This document shows, piece after piece, positions 17,547-25,030 of a DNA stretch of 64,000 nucleotides (the stretch's first letter is position 1; every line of letters begins with the position of its first letter). A program made the translations under genes and the position numbers. The notes below the pieces were generated by a model that did not search any database, was not told the DNA's origin, and was given only the letters and a program-made list of their open reading frames with translations. The DNA lies in the NCBI RefSeq assembly GCF_005952805.1, contig NZ_CP040709.1, forward strand, positions 124,001 to 188,000, read 5' to 3'. The DNA is from Inhella inkyongensis (lineage in GTDB: Bacteria > Pseudomonadota > Gammaproteobacteria > Burkholderiales > Burkholderiaceae_C).

Positions 17547-19285
17547 GCCCCCAGCACCCGCCGCAGGCCCTCCAGCCCGACCGGCGCCTGGGCCTGCCAG
17601 GGCACCAGGGCGCGGCGGGTGGCGAGCCCATCGGCCACGCGTGCCAGCTGGCGGGTTTCCTGCTGCTGGCGTTGGCGCAGCAGCGGATCCTGGGTGCCAC
17701 TGCCCAGCAGCGTGCGGTTGAGCACCCAGGCCCAGGGCTCAATGCCCGCACGACGCAGGTCCTGCTGCAGGGCGGCCGCCTCGCTGACCGGCGTGGTCTC
17801 CGCCAAACTCACCAGGATGACCTGGGTGTGGGCCGGGTCCTGCAGGCGCATCAGCGGGGTGACGAAGCGGCTGTCGCCCAGTTCTGCGGCCATCTGGCGG
17901 TGATAGGCACCGGTGGCGTCCATCAGCAGCAGGGTGTGGCCGGTGGGCGCGGTGTCCAGCACCACAAAGGCCTGGCGGGCCTCTGCCACCGCGCGCGAAA
18001 ACGAGTGGAACACCGCCACCTCCTCCGTGCAGGGGCTGCGCAGGTCTTCTTCCATCAGGGCCAGTTCCGCGGGGCTGCGCCCGCGGCCCTTGCTGGCCAG
18101 TACCTTCTGGATGTAGGCCTCGGTCTCGGCCTTGGGGTCGATGCGGTCCACCCGCAGGCCCTGGGGCTGGGCGCCGGCCAGGGTGTCGCTGAGGTGCGCG
18201 GCTGGATCGGTGGTAGACAGGTGCACCGCATGCCCCCGTTCCACCAGGCCCAGGGCCAGGGCCGCGGCCAGGGTGGTCTTGCCCACCCCGCCCTTGCCCA
18301 TCACCAGAATCAATCCATGCGACTGCTGGGCCAACTGCTCCACCAGATGGGATAGCGGGGGCCAGTCCTCGGTGCGGACCGGCGCCAAGGCCTCGGGGGT
18401 CGGGGCGCTGGTGGGCGCTGCCTCGGCCAGCAGGGCACGCAGGGCGGGCAGGCCCACCAGGTCCAGCGCCCGCAGGGGCACGGTGTCGCAGGGCAAGCTG
18501 GCCAAGCCTGGGGGCAGGGAGGCCAAGGCCGCTTCACCGGCCGACTGCCAGGCACAGGCCACTGCATCCTGGCGGTCCTGGGCCTGGAACAGGCCATTCA
18601 CCACCAAGCGCTGCTGCAGCAGGCCAAGGGCCCGTAATTCGTGGTGACTGCGCTCGGCCTCGCGCAGTGCGGCTGGGTCGGCTCGCGTCACCAGCACCAG
18701 GGTGGTGAGGCCGGCATCGCTCAGGGCGGCCAGCGCGGCCCGGAAGCGCGCCTCCTGCATCTTCAGCCCCGAGTGCGGACCCAGGCAGGAAGCGCCGTCG
18801 GCATGCTGGGCCAGAAAACCCGCCCAGGCCTGCGGCAGGCTGAGCAGGCGCAGGGTGTGGCCGGTGGGGGCGGTGTCGAACACCACATGGTCGAAGTCCC
18901 GCGCGCCGCCAGTCAGCAGGTCCACGAATTCGTCAAACGCGGCAATCTCGGTGGTGCAGGCCCCCGAGAGCTGTTCGCGTACCTGCGCCTGTTGCGCCGG
19001 GTCTTGCACCTGATCCAGTACGCGCAAGCGGTATTGCTCGGCGGCGGCCTCGGGGTTGATGTTCAGGGCCCAGAGGCCGGACGCGCCGGGCACCGCGCGA
19101 GCCTGGCGCCCCAGCGCCACGCCCAGCATCTCGTCGAGATTGGAGGCGGGGTCCGTGCTGACCAGCAGCACCCGTCGCCCGGCATCGGCCAGCTTCAGGG
19201 CGCTGGCGCAGGCCAGCGAGGTCTTGCCCACGCCCCCCTTGCCGGTGAAGAAGAGGTGGCGCGGGGCGGTGAGCAACCAATCCAT
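17543..19285 (-). CDS. arsA: Arsenical pump-driving ATPase ArsA (two-domain)
   Basis: A 580-residue tandem ATPase, close to the length of E. coli ArsA. I start at MDWLLTAPRHLFFTGKGGVGKTS because it aligns with the classical N-terminus. Walker A motifs lie at residues 15-23 (GKGGVGKTS) and about 330 (GKGGVGKTT), each with a downstream VVFDTAPTGHTLRLL or VVLDTAPTGHTLLLM signal segment. The three As(III)/Sb(III)-binding cysteines of ArsA appear conserved (ACTTEIAAFDEF, SCLGPHSG and PCTEEVAVF). ArsA normally energises ArsB, but no ArsB, Acr3 or ArsD is in the window. It is divergent from arsR, with the operator region between them. Confidence 0.92.
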   Translation of the reverse strand: MDWLLTAPRHLFFTGKGGVGKTSLACASALKLADAGRRVLLVSTDPASNLDEMLGVALGRQARAVPGASGLWALNINPEAAAEQYRLRVLDQVQDPAQQAQVREQLSGACTTEIAAFDEFVDLLTGGARDFDHVVFDTAPTGHTLRLLSLPQAWAGFLAQHADGASCLGPHSGLKMQEARFRAALAALSDAGLTTLVLVTRADPAALREAERSHHELRALGLLQQRLVVNGLFQAQDRQDAVACAWQSAGEAALASLPPGLASLPCDTVPLRALDLVGLPALRALLAEAAPTSAPTPEALAPVRTEDWPPLSHLVEQLAQQSHGLILVMGKGGVGKTTLAAALALGLVERGHAVHLSTTDPAAHLSDTLAGAQPQGLRVDRIDPKAETEAYIQKVLASKGRGRSPAELALMEEDLRSPCTEEVAVFHSFSRAVAEARQAFVVLDTAPTGHTLLLMDATGAYHRQMAAELGDSRFVTPLMRLQDPAHTQVILVSLAETTPVSEAAALQQDLRRAGIEPWAWVLNRTLLGSGTQDPLLRQRQQQETRQLARVADGLATRRALVPWQAQAPVGLEGLRRVLGA

Positions 19286-19379
19286 GGGCAGCATCATGGG
19301 GCAATACCGGGGCTGATGAAGTGGCCAGACTAGGGCCTGCAGGCGGCACGGACTTTGAGCCAACGCAGAAAGTCCCTAC

Positions 19380-19401
19380 ATATTGCGATATTTCCAAAAT
19401 A
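19380..19401. promoter_or_regulatory. Putative ArsR operator in arsA/arsR divergent region
   Basis: A/T-rich dyads ATATTGCGATAT (19380-19391) and TATTTCCAAAATA (19389-19401) stand out in this GC-rich region, between the divergent arsA and arsR starts, 17-38 bp before arsR. ArsR repressors bind such imperfect A/T dyads. Assignment is positional. Confidence 0.5.
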
Positions 19402-19417
19402 CTGGAACAATAGCCTC

Positions 19418-19744
19418 ATGAACGAAGAACAAGTCATCAAGGCCCTGGCCGCCCTGGCACACGGCGTGCGGCTCACGGTGTTCCGCGCCCTGGTGGTGGC
19501 CGGTCCCAAGGGACTGACGCCCGGGGTGATGCAGGAGGGCCTGGGCATCCCGGCCACCACCCTGTCCTTTCACTTGAAAGAGCTCAGCGCCGCCGGTTTG
19601 GTGGCGGCCGAGCGTGATGGGCGCAGCCTGATCTACCGCGCCCAGTTCGACACCATGAATGGGCTGCTCGGTTACATGACCGCCAACTGCTGCCAAGGCA
19701 GCGCCACCTGTTCCCCGGCTGCTTCCAGCAGCTGCTGTCCGTAA
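19418..19744 (+). CDS. arsR: ArsR family As(III)-responsive repressor
   Basis: A 108-residue winged-helix repressor starting MNEEQVIKALAALAHGVRLTVFRALVVAG. The recognition helix is in GLGIPATTLSFHLKELSAAGLVAAERDGRSLIYRA. The usual E. coli-type CVCDLC metal site in the helix is absent. Instead the C-terminus is Cys-rich (ANCCQGSATC and SSSCCP), like ArsR types that bind As(III) with C-terminal cysteines. It is the first gene of the rightward ars cluster and likely represses both directions. Confidence 0.9.
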   Translation: MNEEQVIKALAALAHGVRLTVFRALVVAGPKGLTPGVMQEGLGIPATTLSFHLKELSAAGLVAAERDGRSLIYRAQFDTMNGLLGYMTANCCQGSATCSPAASSSCCP

Positions 19745-19765
19745 TTCCCCCTCAAGGAGACCGCC

Positions 19766-20254
19766 ATGAAGCGCTTCCATGTCCATGTCCAGGTCAGCGA
19801 TCTGCAAGCCAGCATCGCCTTCTATGCCAAGCTGTTTGGCGCCGCCCCTACGCGCACTGAAGGCGATTACGCCAAGTGGATGCTGGACGACCCGCGCATC
19901 AACTTCGCCATCTCGCAGCGCGGCGGCACGCCGGGGGTGGACCACCTGGGTTTCCAGACCGACAGCGAGGAAGAACTCCAGGCCCTGCGCGAGCGCGCGC
20001 AGGCCGCCGATCTGGCCCTGGCCGATGTGGGTGAGGCCGCCTGCTGCTATGCCCGCAGCGACAAGCACTGGATCACCGACCCGCAAGGCATCGCTTGGGA
20101 ACACTTTCACACGCTGGAGAACATCCCGGTGTTTGGTGAGCGTCCGCAGGATGCCGCCTGCTGCCCGGCGCCCACGCCGGCGGCTAAGTCGGCCACTGCG
20201 TCGGGTTGCTGCGCCCCCGCTTCGTCGGGCGCGGCGCGCAGCGGCTGCTGCTGA
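19766..20254 (+). CDS. arsI: ArsI/CadI-family C-As lyase-like dioxygenase
   Basis: A 162-residue vicinal-oxygen-chelate protein. ArsI cleaves the C-As bond of trivalent organoarsenicals with Fe(II) and O2. Likely metal ligands are in FHVHVQV (His5/His7), GVDHLGF (His60) and WEHFHTL (Glu112), and the substrate-binding vicinal pair Cys93-Cys94 is present in AACCYARSDKHW. The C-terminal 30 residues carry three CC pairs (AACCPAP, SGCCAP, SGCC-end). A Shine-Dalgarno (AAGGAG) precedes the start. Second gene of the ars cluster. The CadI branch cannot be fully excluded. Confidence 0.85.
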   Translation: MKRFHVHVQVSDLQASIAFYAKLFGAAPTRTEGDYAKWMLDDPRINFAISQRGGTPGVDHLGFQTDSEEELQALRERAQAADLALADVGEAACCYARSDKHWITDPQGIAWEHFHTLENIPVFGERPQDAACCPAPTPAAKSATASGCCAPASSGAARSGCC

Positions 20255-20267
20255 TTGAGGCACCGTC

Positions 20268-21179
20268 ATGCCCAGCCCCATGCCGATACTTTTGCAACGC
20301 CATCTCTACCCCTTGGTTGCCCTGATGGGGCTGCTGCTCTGGGCCCTGGCGCCAAGGCTGGGCCTGCCCACAGAAGCCCTGGTGATGGGCTGGAGCCTGG
20401 CCGTGTTGGCCTTGGGCTGGGCGCTGGAGCGACGCTGGCCCTTTGAGGCTCGGTGGCGCACCCCCGTGGACCGGGACACCCGCATCGACGCTCCCAGTGC
20501 GCTGGTGGTGATGGCGGTCGTGGACCCTTTGTTGAAGGTGGGTCTTCCGCTGCTGGCCGCGGCCGGTATCGCCGCCCTGCCGGTGCTGGGCACGCTGTGG
20601 CCGCAAGGTGGGCCGCTGGCGCTTCAGTGGTTGGCAGCCCTGCTCTGGGTGGAGCTGGCCAAGTACGCGATGCACCGTGCCCATCACGAGTGGGCGCCGC
20701 TGTGGCGCCTGCACGCGCTGCACCATGGCAGCGAGCGACTCTATTGGCTGAACAACTTCCGCGTGCACCCGCTGAACCTCGTGCTGGTCACTGCTGCCGC
20801 GCTGCTGCCCCTGCAACTGATCGGCGCGCCGGGTGAATTGCTGCTGGGCGTGCTGGCCTTTACCCAGCCGGTGATGCTGTTGCAGCACAGCAATGCCGAT
20901 TTGCGCAGTGGCCCCTGGAACGTGCTGTTCAGCACCAACGAGGCGCACCGCTGGCACCATAGTGCCCTGCCGGCCGAGGCCAATCGCAACTACGGCGCGG
21001 CGCTGCTGATTTGGGACCATGTGTTCCGCAGCTACCGCGCGGCACCCGCTGGACAGGCTCCGCAACGCATTGGCTTGTTTGGCAATGGTTCCGGCTATCC
21101 CGCGCGTGCCAGCTTTTGGTGCCAGCTCTTGGGTGGGCGCTCGTGCCGCCCGCTCTGTCCTCCGGCCTGTTGCGCCTGA
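20268..21179 (+). CDS. Fatty acid hydroxylase/sterol desaturase superfamily membrane protein with Cys-rich tail
   Basis: A 303-residue integral membrane di-iron protein. The His clusters HRAHH, HALHHG and HRWHH, with NFRVHPLN and LLQHSNADL, match the fatty-acid-hydroxylase superfamily, which hydroxylates or desaturates lipids, carotenoids or sterols. Four to five hydrophobic helices surround them. The C-terminus ends in SCRPLCPPACCA, a Cys-rich tail like those of the two upstream ars proteins. It sits 13 bp after arsI and 15 bp before arsC on the same strand. A role in arsenic chemistry, such as an arsenolipid or membrane-lipid change, is inference from position and tail. Confidence 0.85.
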   Translation: MPSPMPILLQRHLYPLVALMGLLLWALAPRLGLPTEALVMGWSLAVLALGWALERRWPFEARWRTPVDRDTRIDAPSALVVMAVVDPLLKVGLPLLAAAGIAALPVLGTLWPQGGPLALQWLAALLWVELAKYAMHRAHHEWAPLWRLHALHHGSERLYWLNNFRVHPLNLVLVTAAALLPLQLIGAPGELLLGVLAFTQPVMLLQHSNADLRSGPWNVLFSTNEAHRWHHSALPAEANRNYGAALLIWDHVFRSYRAAPAGQAPQRIGLFGNGSGYPARASFWCQLLGGRSCRPLCPPACCA

Positions 21180-21194
21180 TCTTTTCTTTGCCCT

Positions 21195-21701
21195 ATGCAA
21201 GACCTTCATCACGTCCTGATTCTTTGCACCCACAACTCGGCCCGCAGCGCCTTGGCCGAGGCCATGCTCAACCACTGGGCCCAGCAGCTCGGTCGGCCCT
21301 TTCGCGCGCACAGCGCGGGCAGCGCACCCAGCGGCCGCACCAACCCGCATGCGCTGACCGTGCTGCAGCGAGCCGGCGTGGACACTGCCGCTTTGCGCAG
21401 CAAGAGCTGGGATGAGTTCACCCGCCCCGAAGCCCCGCGCCTGGACGCGGTGATCACGGTCTGTGGCAGTGCTGCGGCCGAGACCTGCCCGATCTGGCCC
21501 GCTGGCGCAGCGGGTGCGCCCGTGCAGGTGCACTGGGGCTACCCGGACCCCTCGAACGCCCCCGAGGTCGAGCGCGAGCAGGCCTTCGAGCTGACCCGTC
21601 AGGCCTTGGGTTACCGCATGCTGCAGCTGCTGGCCTTGCCTTGGGAGCGCTTGGATGCGGCCCAGCGCCGCGCCGCGCTGATGGAGATTGCTGCGCGATG
21701 A
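21195..21701 (+). CDS. arsC: Arsenate reductase, low-molecular-weight phosphatase (thioredoxin-type)
   Basis: Reduces arsenate to arsenite. The 168-residue protein has the LMW-PTP P-loop CTHNSARS (residues 11-18, nucleophile Cys11), followed by SAGSAPSGRTNPHALTVLQRAGVD and KSWDEFTRPEAPRLDAVITVCGSAAAETCP, with Cys residues at the positions used for disulfide relay in this class, and WGYPDPSNAP containing the general-acid Asp. Its stop overlaps the aquaglyceroporin start (21698-21701). Confidence 0.92.
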   Translation: MQDLHHVLILCTHNSARSALAEAMLNHWAQQLGRPFRAHSAGSAPSGRTNPHALTVLQRAGVDTAALRSKSWDEFTRPEAPRLDAVITVCGSAAAETCPIWPAGAAGAPVQVHWGYPDPSNAPEVEREQAFELTRQALGYRMLQLLALPWERLDAAQRRAALMEIAAR

Positions 21702-22366
21702 GTGAAGCAAGAACGGCCCAGCGCCTGCTGGCCGAAGGCTTGGGCACGGCCGCGCTGTTGGCCGTGGTGGTGGGCTCGGGCGTGATGGCGCAGCAGCTGG
21801 CTGGCGGCAATGTTGCCGTGGCCTTGCTGGCCAACACCAGCGCCACGGTGCTGGGCCTGTGGGTGCTGATCGAGCTATTGGGCCCCATCAGCGGGGCGCA
21901 TTTCAATCCGGCCGTCACCCTCACCCTGGCCGCCTTGCGGCGTTTCGACGGCCCGGTTTGGGGCTATGTGGCGGCCCAGCTGGCCGGTGCGGCCCTGGGT
22001 GTGTGGCTGGTGCATGCCATGTTTGAACTGCCGATCTGGCAGCTCTCGGCCAAGGCGCGCTGGGGTCTTGGCGCGGGCATCAGCGAGTTCGTCGCCACCG
22101 CCTGCTTGCTGGCGGTGGTGCTGCGGGCCCCGGCGACCAAGGCGCCGGGCCTGGTGGCGGCCACCGTGGGCGCCGGCTACTGGTTCACGGCCTCGACCTT
22201 CTTCGCCAACCCGGCGGCGGTCTTCGGGCGCATGTTCAGCGACAGCTTTGCCGGCATTGCCCCGGCCAGTGCGCCAGGTTTTGTGGCCGCGCAGTTGCTG
22301 GGCGTGGCGACGGTGGTGGCCGTCGTTCGGGCTCTGACGCGCAGCCGCGCCGGAGCCCCGGGCTGA
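21698..22366 (+). CDS. aqpS: MIP-family aquaglyceroporin, AqpS-like arsenite channel
   Basis: A 222-residue channel with six hydrophobic segments. The two pore motifs are HFNPAVT and FANPAAVFGR. In Sinorhizobium-type ars operons (arsR-aqpS-arsC-arsH) AqpS replaces ArsB by letting arsenite made by ArsC leave down its gradient, and this gene overlaps arsC in the same way. It is the last gene of the cluster and the only arsenite-exit candidate found here. Symbol assigned by context and motif. Confidence 0.85.
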   Translation: MSEARTAQRLLAEGLGTAALLAVVVGSGVMAQQLAGGNVAVALLANTSATVLGLWVLIELLGPISGAHFNPAVTLTLAALRRFDGPVWGYVAAQLAGAALGVWLVHAMFELPIWQLSAKARWGLGAGISEFVATACLLAVVLRAPATKAPGLVAATVGAGYWFTASTFFANPAAVFGRMFSDSFAGIAPASAPGFVAAQLLGVATVVAVVRALTRSRAGAPG

Positions 22367-22367
22367 C

Positions 22368-22490
22368 TTAGAACAGCGCGCTGACCGTCACCAGGGTCAG
22401 CAGGGCCATGCTGGTCAACGCCACGGCTTGGATGGCGATGTGCAGCGGGCGGTCGTTGGGCAGGCGGGCGGTGGTGTGGGCGGTCGTCAT
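22368..22490 (-). CDS. 40-residue single-helix membrane peptide
   Basis: A short gene starting MTTAHTTARLPNDRPLHIAIQ and ending in a hydrophobic helix (AVALTSMALLTLVTVSALF). AAGGAG lies 7 bases before the ATG, an almost ideal ribosome site, which supports real translation. It lies at the end of the cytochrome b561/two-component/thioredoxin unit on the same strand, 76 bp after the thioredoxin stop, with inverted repeats in the gap. It could be a small regulatory membrane subunit. No family recognised. Confidence 0.6.
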   Translation of the reverse strand: MTTAHTTARLPNDRPLHIAIQAVALTSMALLTLVTVSALF

Positions 22491-22544
22491 AGGGTTTCTC
22501 CTTAAATTTCAGGCGCGACTATGCCTGAACTCCGTGAAAACCCT
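22491..22544. repeat. Nested inverted repeats before the small membrane peptide gene
   Basis: Outer arms AGGGTTT (22491-22497) and AAACCCT (22538-22544) enclose TTCAGGC (22508-22514) and GCCTGAA (22523-22529). The structure covers the ribosome site of the 40-residue peptide on the minus strand, so it may control its translation or act as an operator. Confidence 0.4.
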
Positions 22545-22566
22545 ATGACAGTTTGTAATGGCCCCC

Positions 22567-23034
22567 TCAAGTAGAGGACATTTCGCCCAACAACTGGCCC
22601 AAGAGCAGCCCCAGCGCCAGATCGTCCACCGCACCGAATTCGTGTGCCCGGAGTCGCCCCTGTGCATCAAAGATCAACAGGCTGGGGGTACCCCGCAAGC
22701 CCCAGGCCCGCATGGTCTGGGGGATCGGGTCGCCCTCCAGGCCCGGTCGGTCGATGCCAATCGGGAACGTCAGTCGGTACTCGTGGATGAAGGCTCGCAG
22801 CGCCACTTCGCCCATGGCCTCGTGGTGCTCGAACACCGTGTGCAAGCCCAGCACCTGCGCTGCTTGACCTTGGAGTTGCTGGTGCAGGCGTTGGGTTTGC
22901 GGCAAACCATGGCTGACACAGGCTGGGCAAAGCATTTGGAAGGCATGCACAACCACCAACTGGCCGCGCAGGGCCGCCAAGCTGGGCGAGGTCTCGGTGT
23001 TCAGCCAGCGGCTGACCTGCAGATCGGTTTTCAT
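22567..23034 (-). CDS. TlpA/redoxin-like thioredoxin-fold protein
   Basis: A 155-residue thioredoxin-fold protein with active-site CPAC (Cys36, Cys39) in VVVHAFQMLCPACVSHGLP, preceded by LAALRGQLVVVHAF as in TlpA/AhpC-TSA proteins. LRGTPSLLIFDAQGRLRAHEFG contains the cis-Pro loop (TP) opposite the active site. There is no signal peptide, suggesting a cytoplasmic redox or peroxide role. It is 21 bp after the histidine kinase gene on the same strand, so probably part of that operon. Confidence 0.83.
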   Translation of the reverse strand: MKTDLQVSRWLNTETSPSLAALRGQLVVVHAFQMLCPACVSHGLPQTQRLHQQLQGQAAQVLGLHTVFEHHEAMGEVALRAFIHEYRLTFPIGIDRPGLEGDPIPQTMRAWGLRGTPSLLIFDAQGRLRAHEFGAVDDLALGLLLGQLLGEMSST

Positions 23035-23055
23035 GCCCCGATCTTGCGCTCGCTC

Positions 23056-24360
23056 TCAAGACCCCAGCAGACCCACGGCCAAGCCGCCCAGTGCGCTGCG
23101 ACGACGCTCGATGCGCAGACCCTGTAGCGCTGCCGCGCGCTGCACGATGGACCAACCCAGGCCGCTGCCGCTCGCCCTGGCGCCCGCAGCGCGCACAAAG
23201 CGCTGCCCCAGGCGGGTCTCCAGTTCAGGGTTTAGGCCGGCACCCCCATCCTCGATCCACAGCGCGCCTTCGCGCCATCGAACCTGCACCGGCTGGCCGA
23301 CCACGGTGTAGCGCAAGGCGTTGTCCAGCAGATTGCGCAGCAGCAGGCGCCACAGCCCGGGATCGCCGCGAACGGGTGCGGGCCGCGGCGCATTGACGCT
23401 CAGGTCGGCGGCGCGGTCGGCATGCGGCCCCAGCAGTTCGGCGGCCACCTCGCGCATCAAGGCACCCAGGTCGAACTCTTGCTTGACCACTTGGGCCTGT
23501 GCTTCCAGGCGTGCCAACAGCAGCATCTGGTCGACCACATGGGCGGCCCGCTCGCAGCCGGCCAACACGGATTGCAGCGCATGCTGACGCTCGGTCGTGT
23601 CTGTCGCACCCAGCGCCACTTCCGCCTGCGCCCGCAGCGCGGCAATGGGGGTGCGCAGTTCGTGGGCGGCATCGGCGGTGAAGTGGCGCTCGTTGTCGAG
23701 CAGTCCGGCCATGCGCAGCAGCAGGCTATTGAGCGCCTGGAGCAGCGGCTGTAGCTCGGTGGGGGCTTCATCCAGGGTCAGCGGACTGAGCGAGTCCGGC
23801 TGGCGCTCGGCCAAGGTCTGCTGCAACCGGCGCAGGGGACGCAGGGCGCGCCGCAGCCCGAGGTGCAGCAACAGCAAGAGGATCGCCAGTGCCGCCGCCC
23901 CGACCGATGGCCAGGACTCGAAGGCCTCACTGAGCAGATGCCAGCGCTGCTGTTGCGGCTCGGCCACCCGGACCTGTAGCTCACCGGACCGACGCGCATA
24001 GACCCGCCAGCTGCGCCCTTGCCAATGCTGCTGCTGCAGGCCTTCGTCGGCCTGCGGCCAGAGCAAGCTGCTGGGGGCTTGGTGGGAGCGCAGCACCAGT
24101 TCGTCCGCGTGCATCACCTGCAGCAGCAGCGCCGCGTCGGCTTCGTCACGCGAGCCCCCTTCGAGCAGCACCTGTCCGTCGCGGTGCAGGGCGCCAATGC
24201 GCAGCAGCAGGGCGCCCGTCTGGGCCAGTTGCGCGTCCAGCCGTTCGTCCAGTTCTTCGCGCAAAGACCAGGCGCTGACCAGCCCAAGCGCCAGGACCAC
24301 CGCGCTGAGTCCAAGGCTGAGCCCCAGCAGCAGGCGGCGTTGCAGCGACCCCGGACGCAT
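23056..24360 (-). CDS. Sensor histidine kinase (QseC/TctE-like)
   Basis: A 434-residue membrane kinase. The first helix is residues 10-32, a periplasmic sensor follows to about 152, and a second helix (AALAILLLLLHLGL) precedes a HAMP-like linker. The H-box is HFTADAAHELRTPIAALRAQ (phospho-acceptor His233), the N-box LLLRNLLDNALRYT, the G1 region WIEDGGAGLNPE and the G2 region GSGLGWSIVQRAAALQG. It pairs with the response regulator gene 6 bp upstream. The sensor is short and has no known ligand motif. Confidence 0.9.
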   Translation of the reverse strand: MRPGSLQRRLLLGLSLGLSAVVLALGLVSAWSLREELDERLDAQLAQTGALLLRIGALHRDGQVLLEGGSRDEADAALLLQVMHADELVLRSHQAPSSLLWPQADEGLQQQHWQGRSWRVYARRSGELQVRVAEPQQQRWHLLSEAFESWPSVGAAALAILLLLLHLGLRRALRPLRRLQQTLAERQPDSLSPLTLDEAPTELQPLLQALNSLLLRMAGLLDNERHFTADAAHELRTPIAALRAQAEVALGATDTTERQHALQSVLAGCERAAHVVDQMLLLARLEAQAQVVKQEFDLGALMREVAAELLGPHADRAADLSVNAPRPAPVRGDPGLWRLLLRNLLDNALRYTVVGQPVQVRWREGALWIEDGGAGLNPELETRLGQRFVRAAGARASGSGLGWSIVQRAAALQGLRIERRRSALGGLAVGLLGS

Positions 24361-24366
24361 GCCGCC

Positions 24367-25026
24367 TCAGGCCGGGCGCAGGCGATAGCCCACGCCCCGC
24401 ACCGTCTCGATCCATGCGGCGCCGAGCTTGCGACGCAGGTGATGGACATGGAACTCGATGGCGTTGCTGTCGACCTCCTGTCCCCATCCGTATAGGCCTT
24501 GCTCCAACTGTTCACGGCTGAGCACCCTGCCTCCGTGGCGCAGCAGCAAGGCCAGCAGATCGAACTCGCGCGTCGACAGGCTCTGCTCGACACCGTCCAG
24601 GGTCACCTGCCGCCGGGCTGGATCCAGGCTCAAGCTGCCCCAGTGCAGTACCGGCTCGTGGGTATTGGGCGCGCGGCGCGCCAGGGCGCGCAAGCGCGCC
24701 GCAAGCTCCTGCAGATCAATGGGCTTGACCACATAGTCGTCCGCCCCCAGGTCCAAGCCTTGGATCCGATCGGGGATGGCATCGCGCGCCGTCAGCACCA
24801 GCACGGGCACGGTGCAGCCGGCCGCACGCACGCGGGCCAGCACCTCCAAGCCATCCAGGCGTGGCAGGCCCAGATCCAGCACGGCGGCGGCATAGGGGCT
24901 GGCGCGCAACTCGCATTCGGCCGCTGCGCCGTCGCGCACCCAGTCCACCTGAAAGCCATGCTGCTGCAGGCCGGCCCGCAGGCCATCGCCCAGCAGGGCG
25001 TCGTCTTCGGCCAGCAGGATGCGCAT
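24367..25026 (-). CDS. OmpR/PhoB-family response regulator (QseB-like)
   Basis: A 219-residue regulator starting MRILLAEDDALLGDGLR; an in-frame start further upstream overlaps the cytochrome gene. Phospho-acceptor Asp51 lies in AAVLDLGLPRLDGLEVL, with the switch Thr/Lys in VLTARD and VVKPIDL. The C-terminal winged helix includes STREFDLLALLLRHGGRVLSREQL and IEFHVHHLRRKLG. It likely controls the cytochrome b561 operon of which it is the second gene. Confidence 0.92.
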   Translation of the reverse strand: MRILLAEDDALLGDGLRAGLQQHGFQVDWVRDGAAAECELRASPYAAAVLDLGLPRLDGLEVLARVRAAGCTVPVLVLTARDAIPDRIQGLDLGADDYVVKPIDLQELAARLRALARRAPNTHEPVLHWGSLSLDPARRQVTLDGVEQSLSTREFDLLALLLRHGGRVLSREQLEQGLYGWGQEVDSNAIEFHVHHLRRKLGAAWIETVRGVGYRLRPA

Positions 25027-25030
25027 GGGG

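Noticed and set aside
20184..21710. 508-residue minus-strand frame
   Set aside because: Antisense to the hydroxylase-fold and arsC genes; Gln/Arg/His-rich composition without domains.
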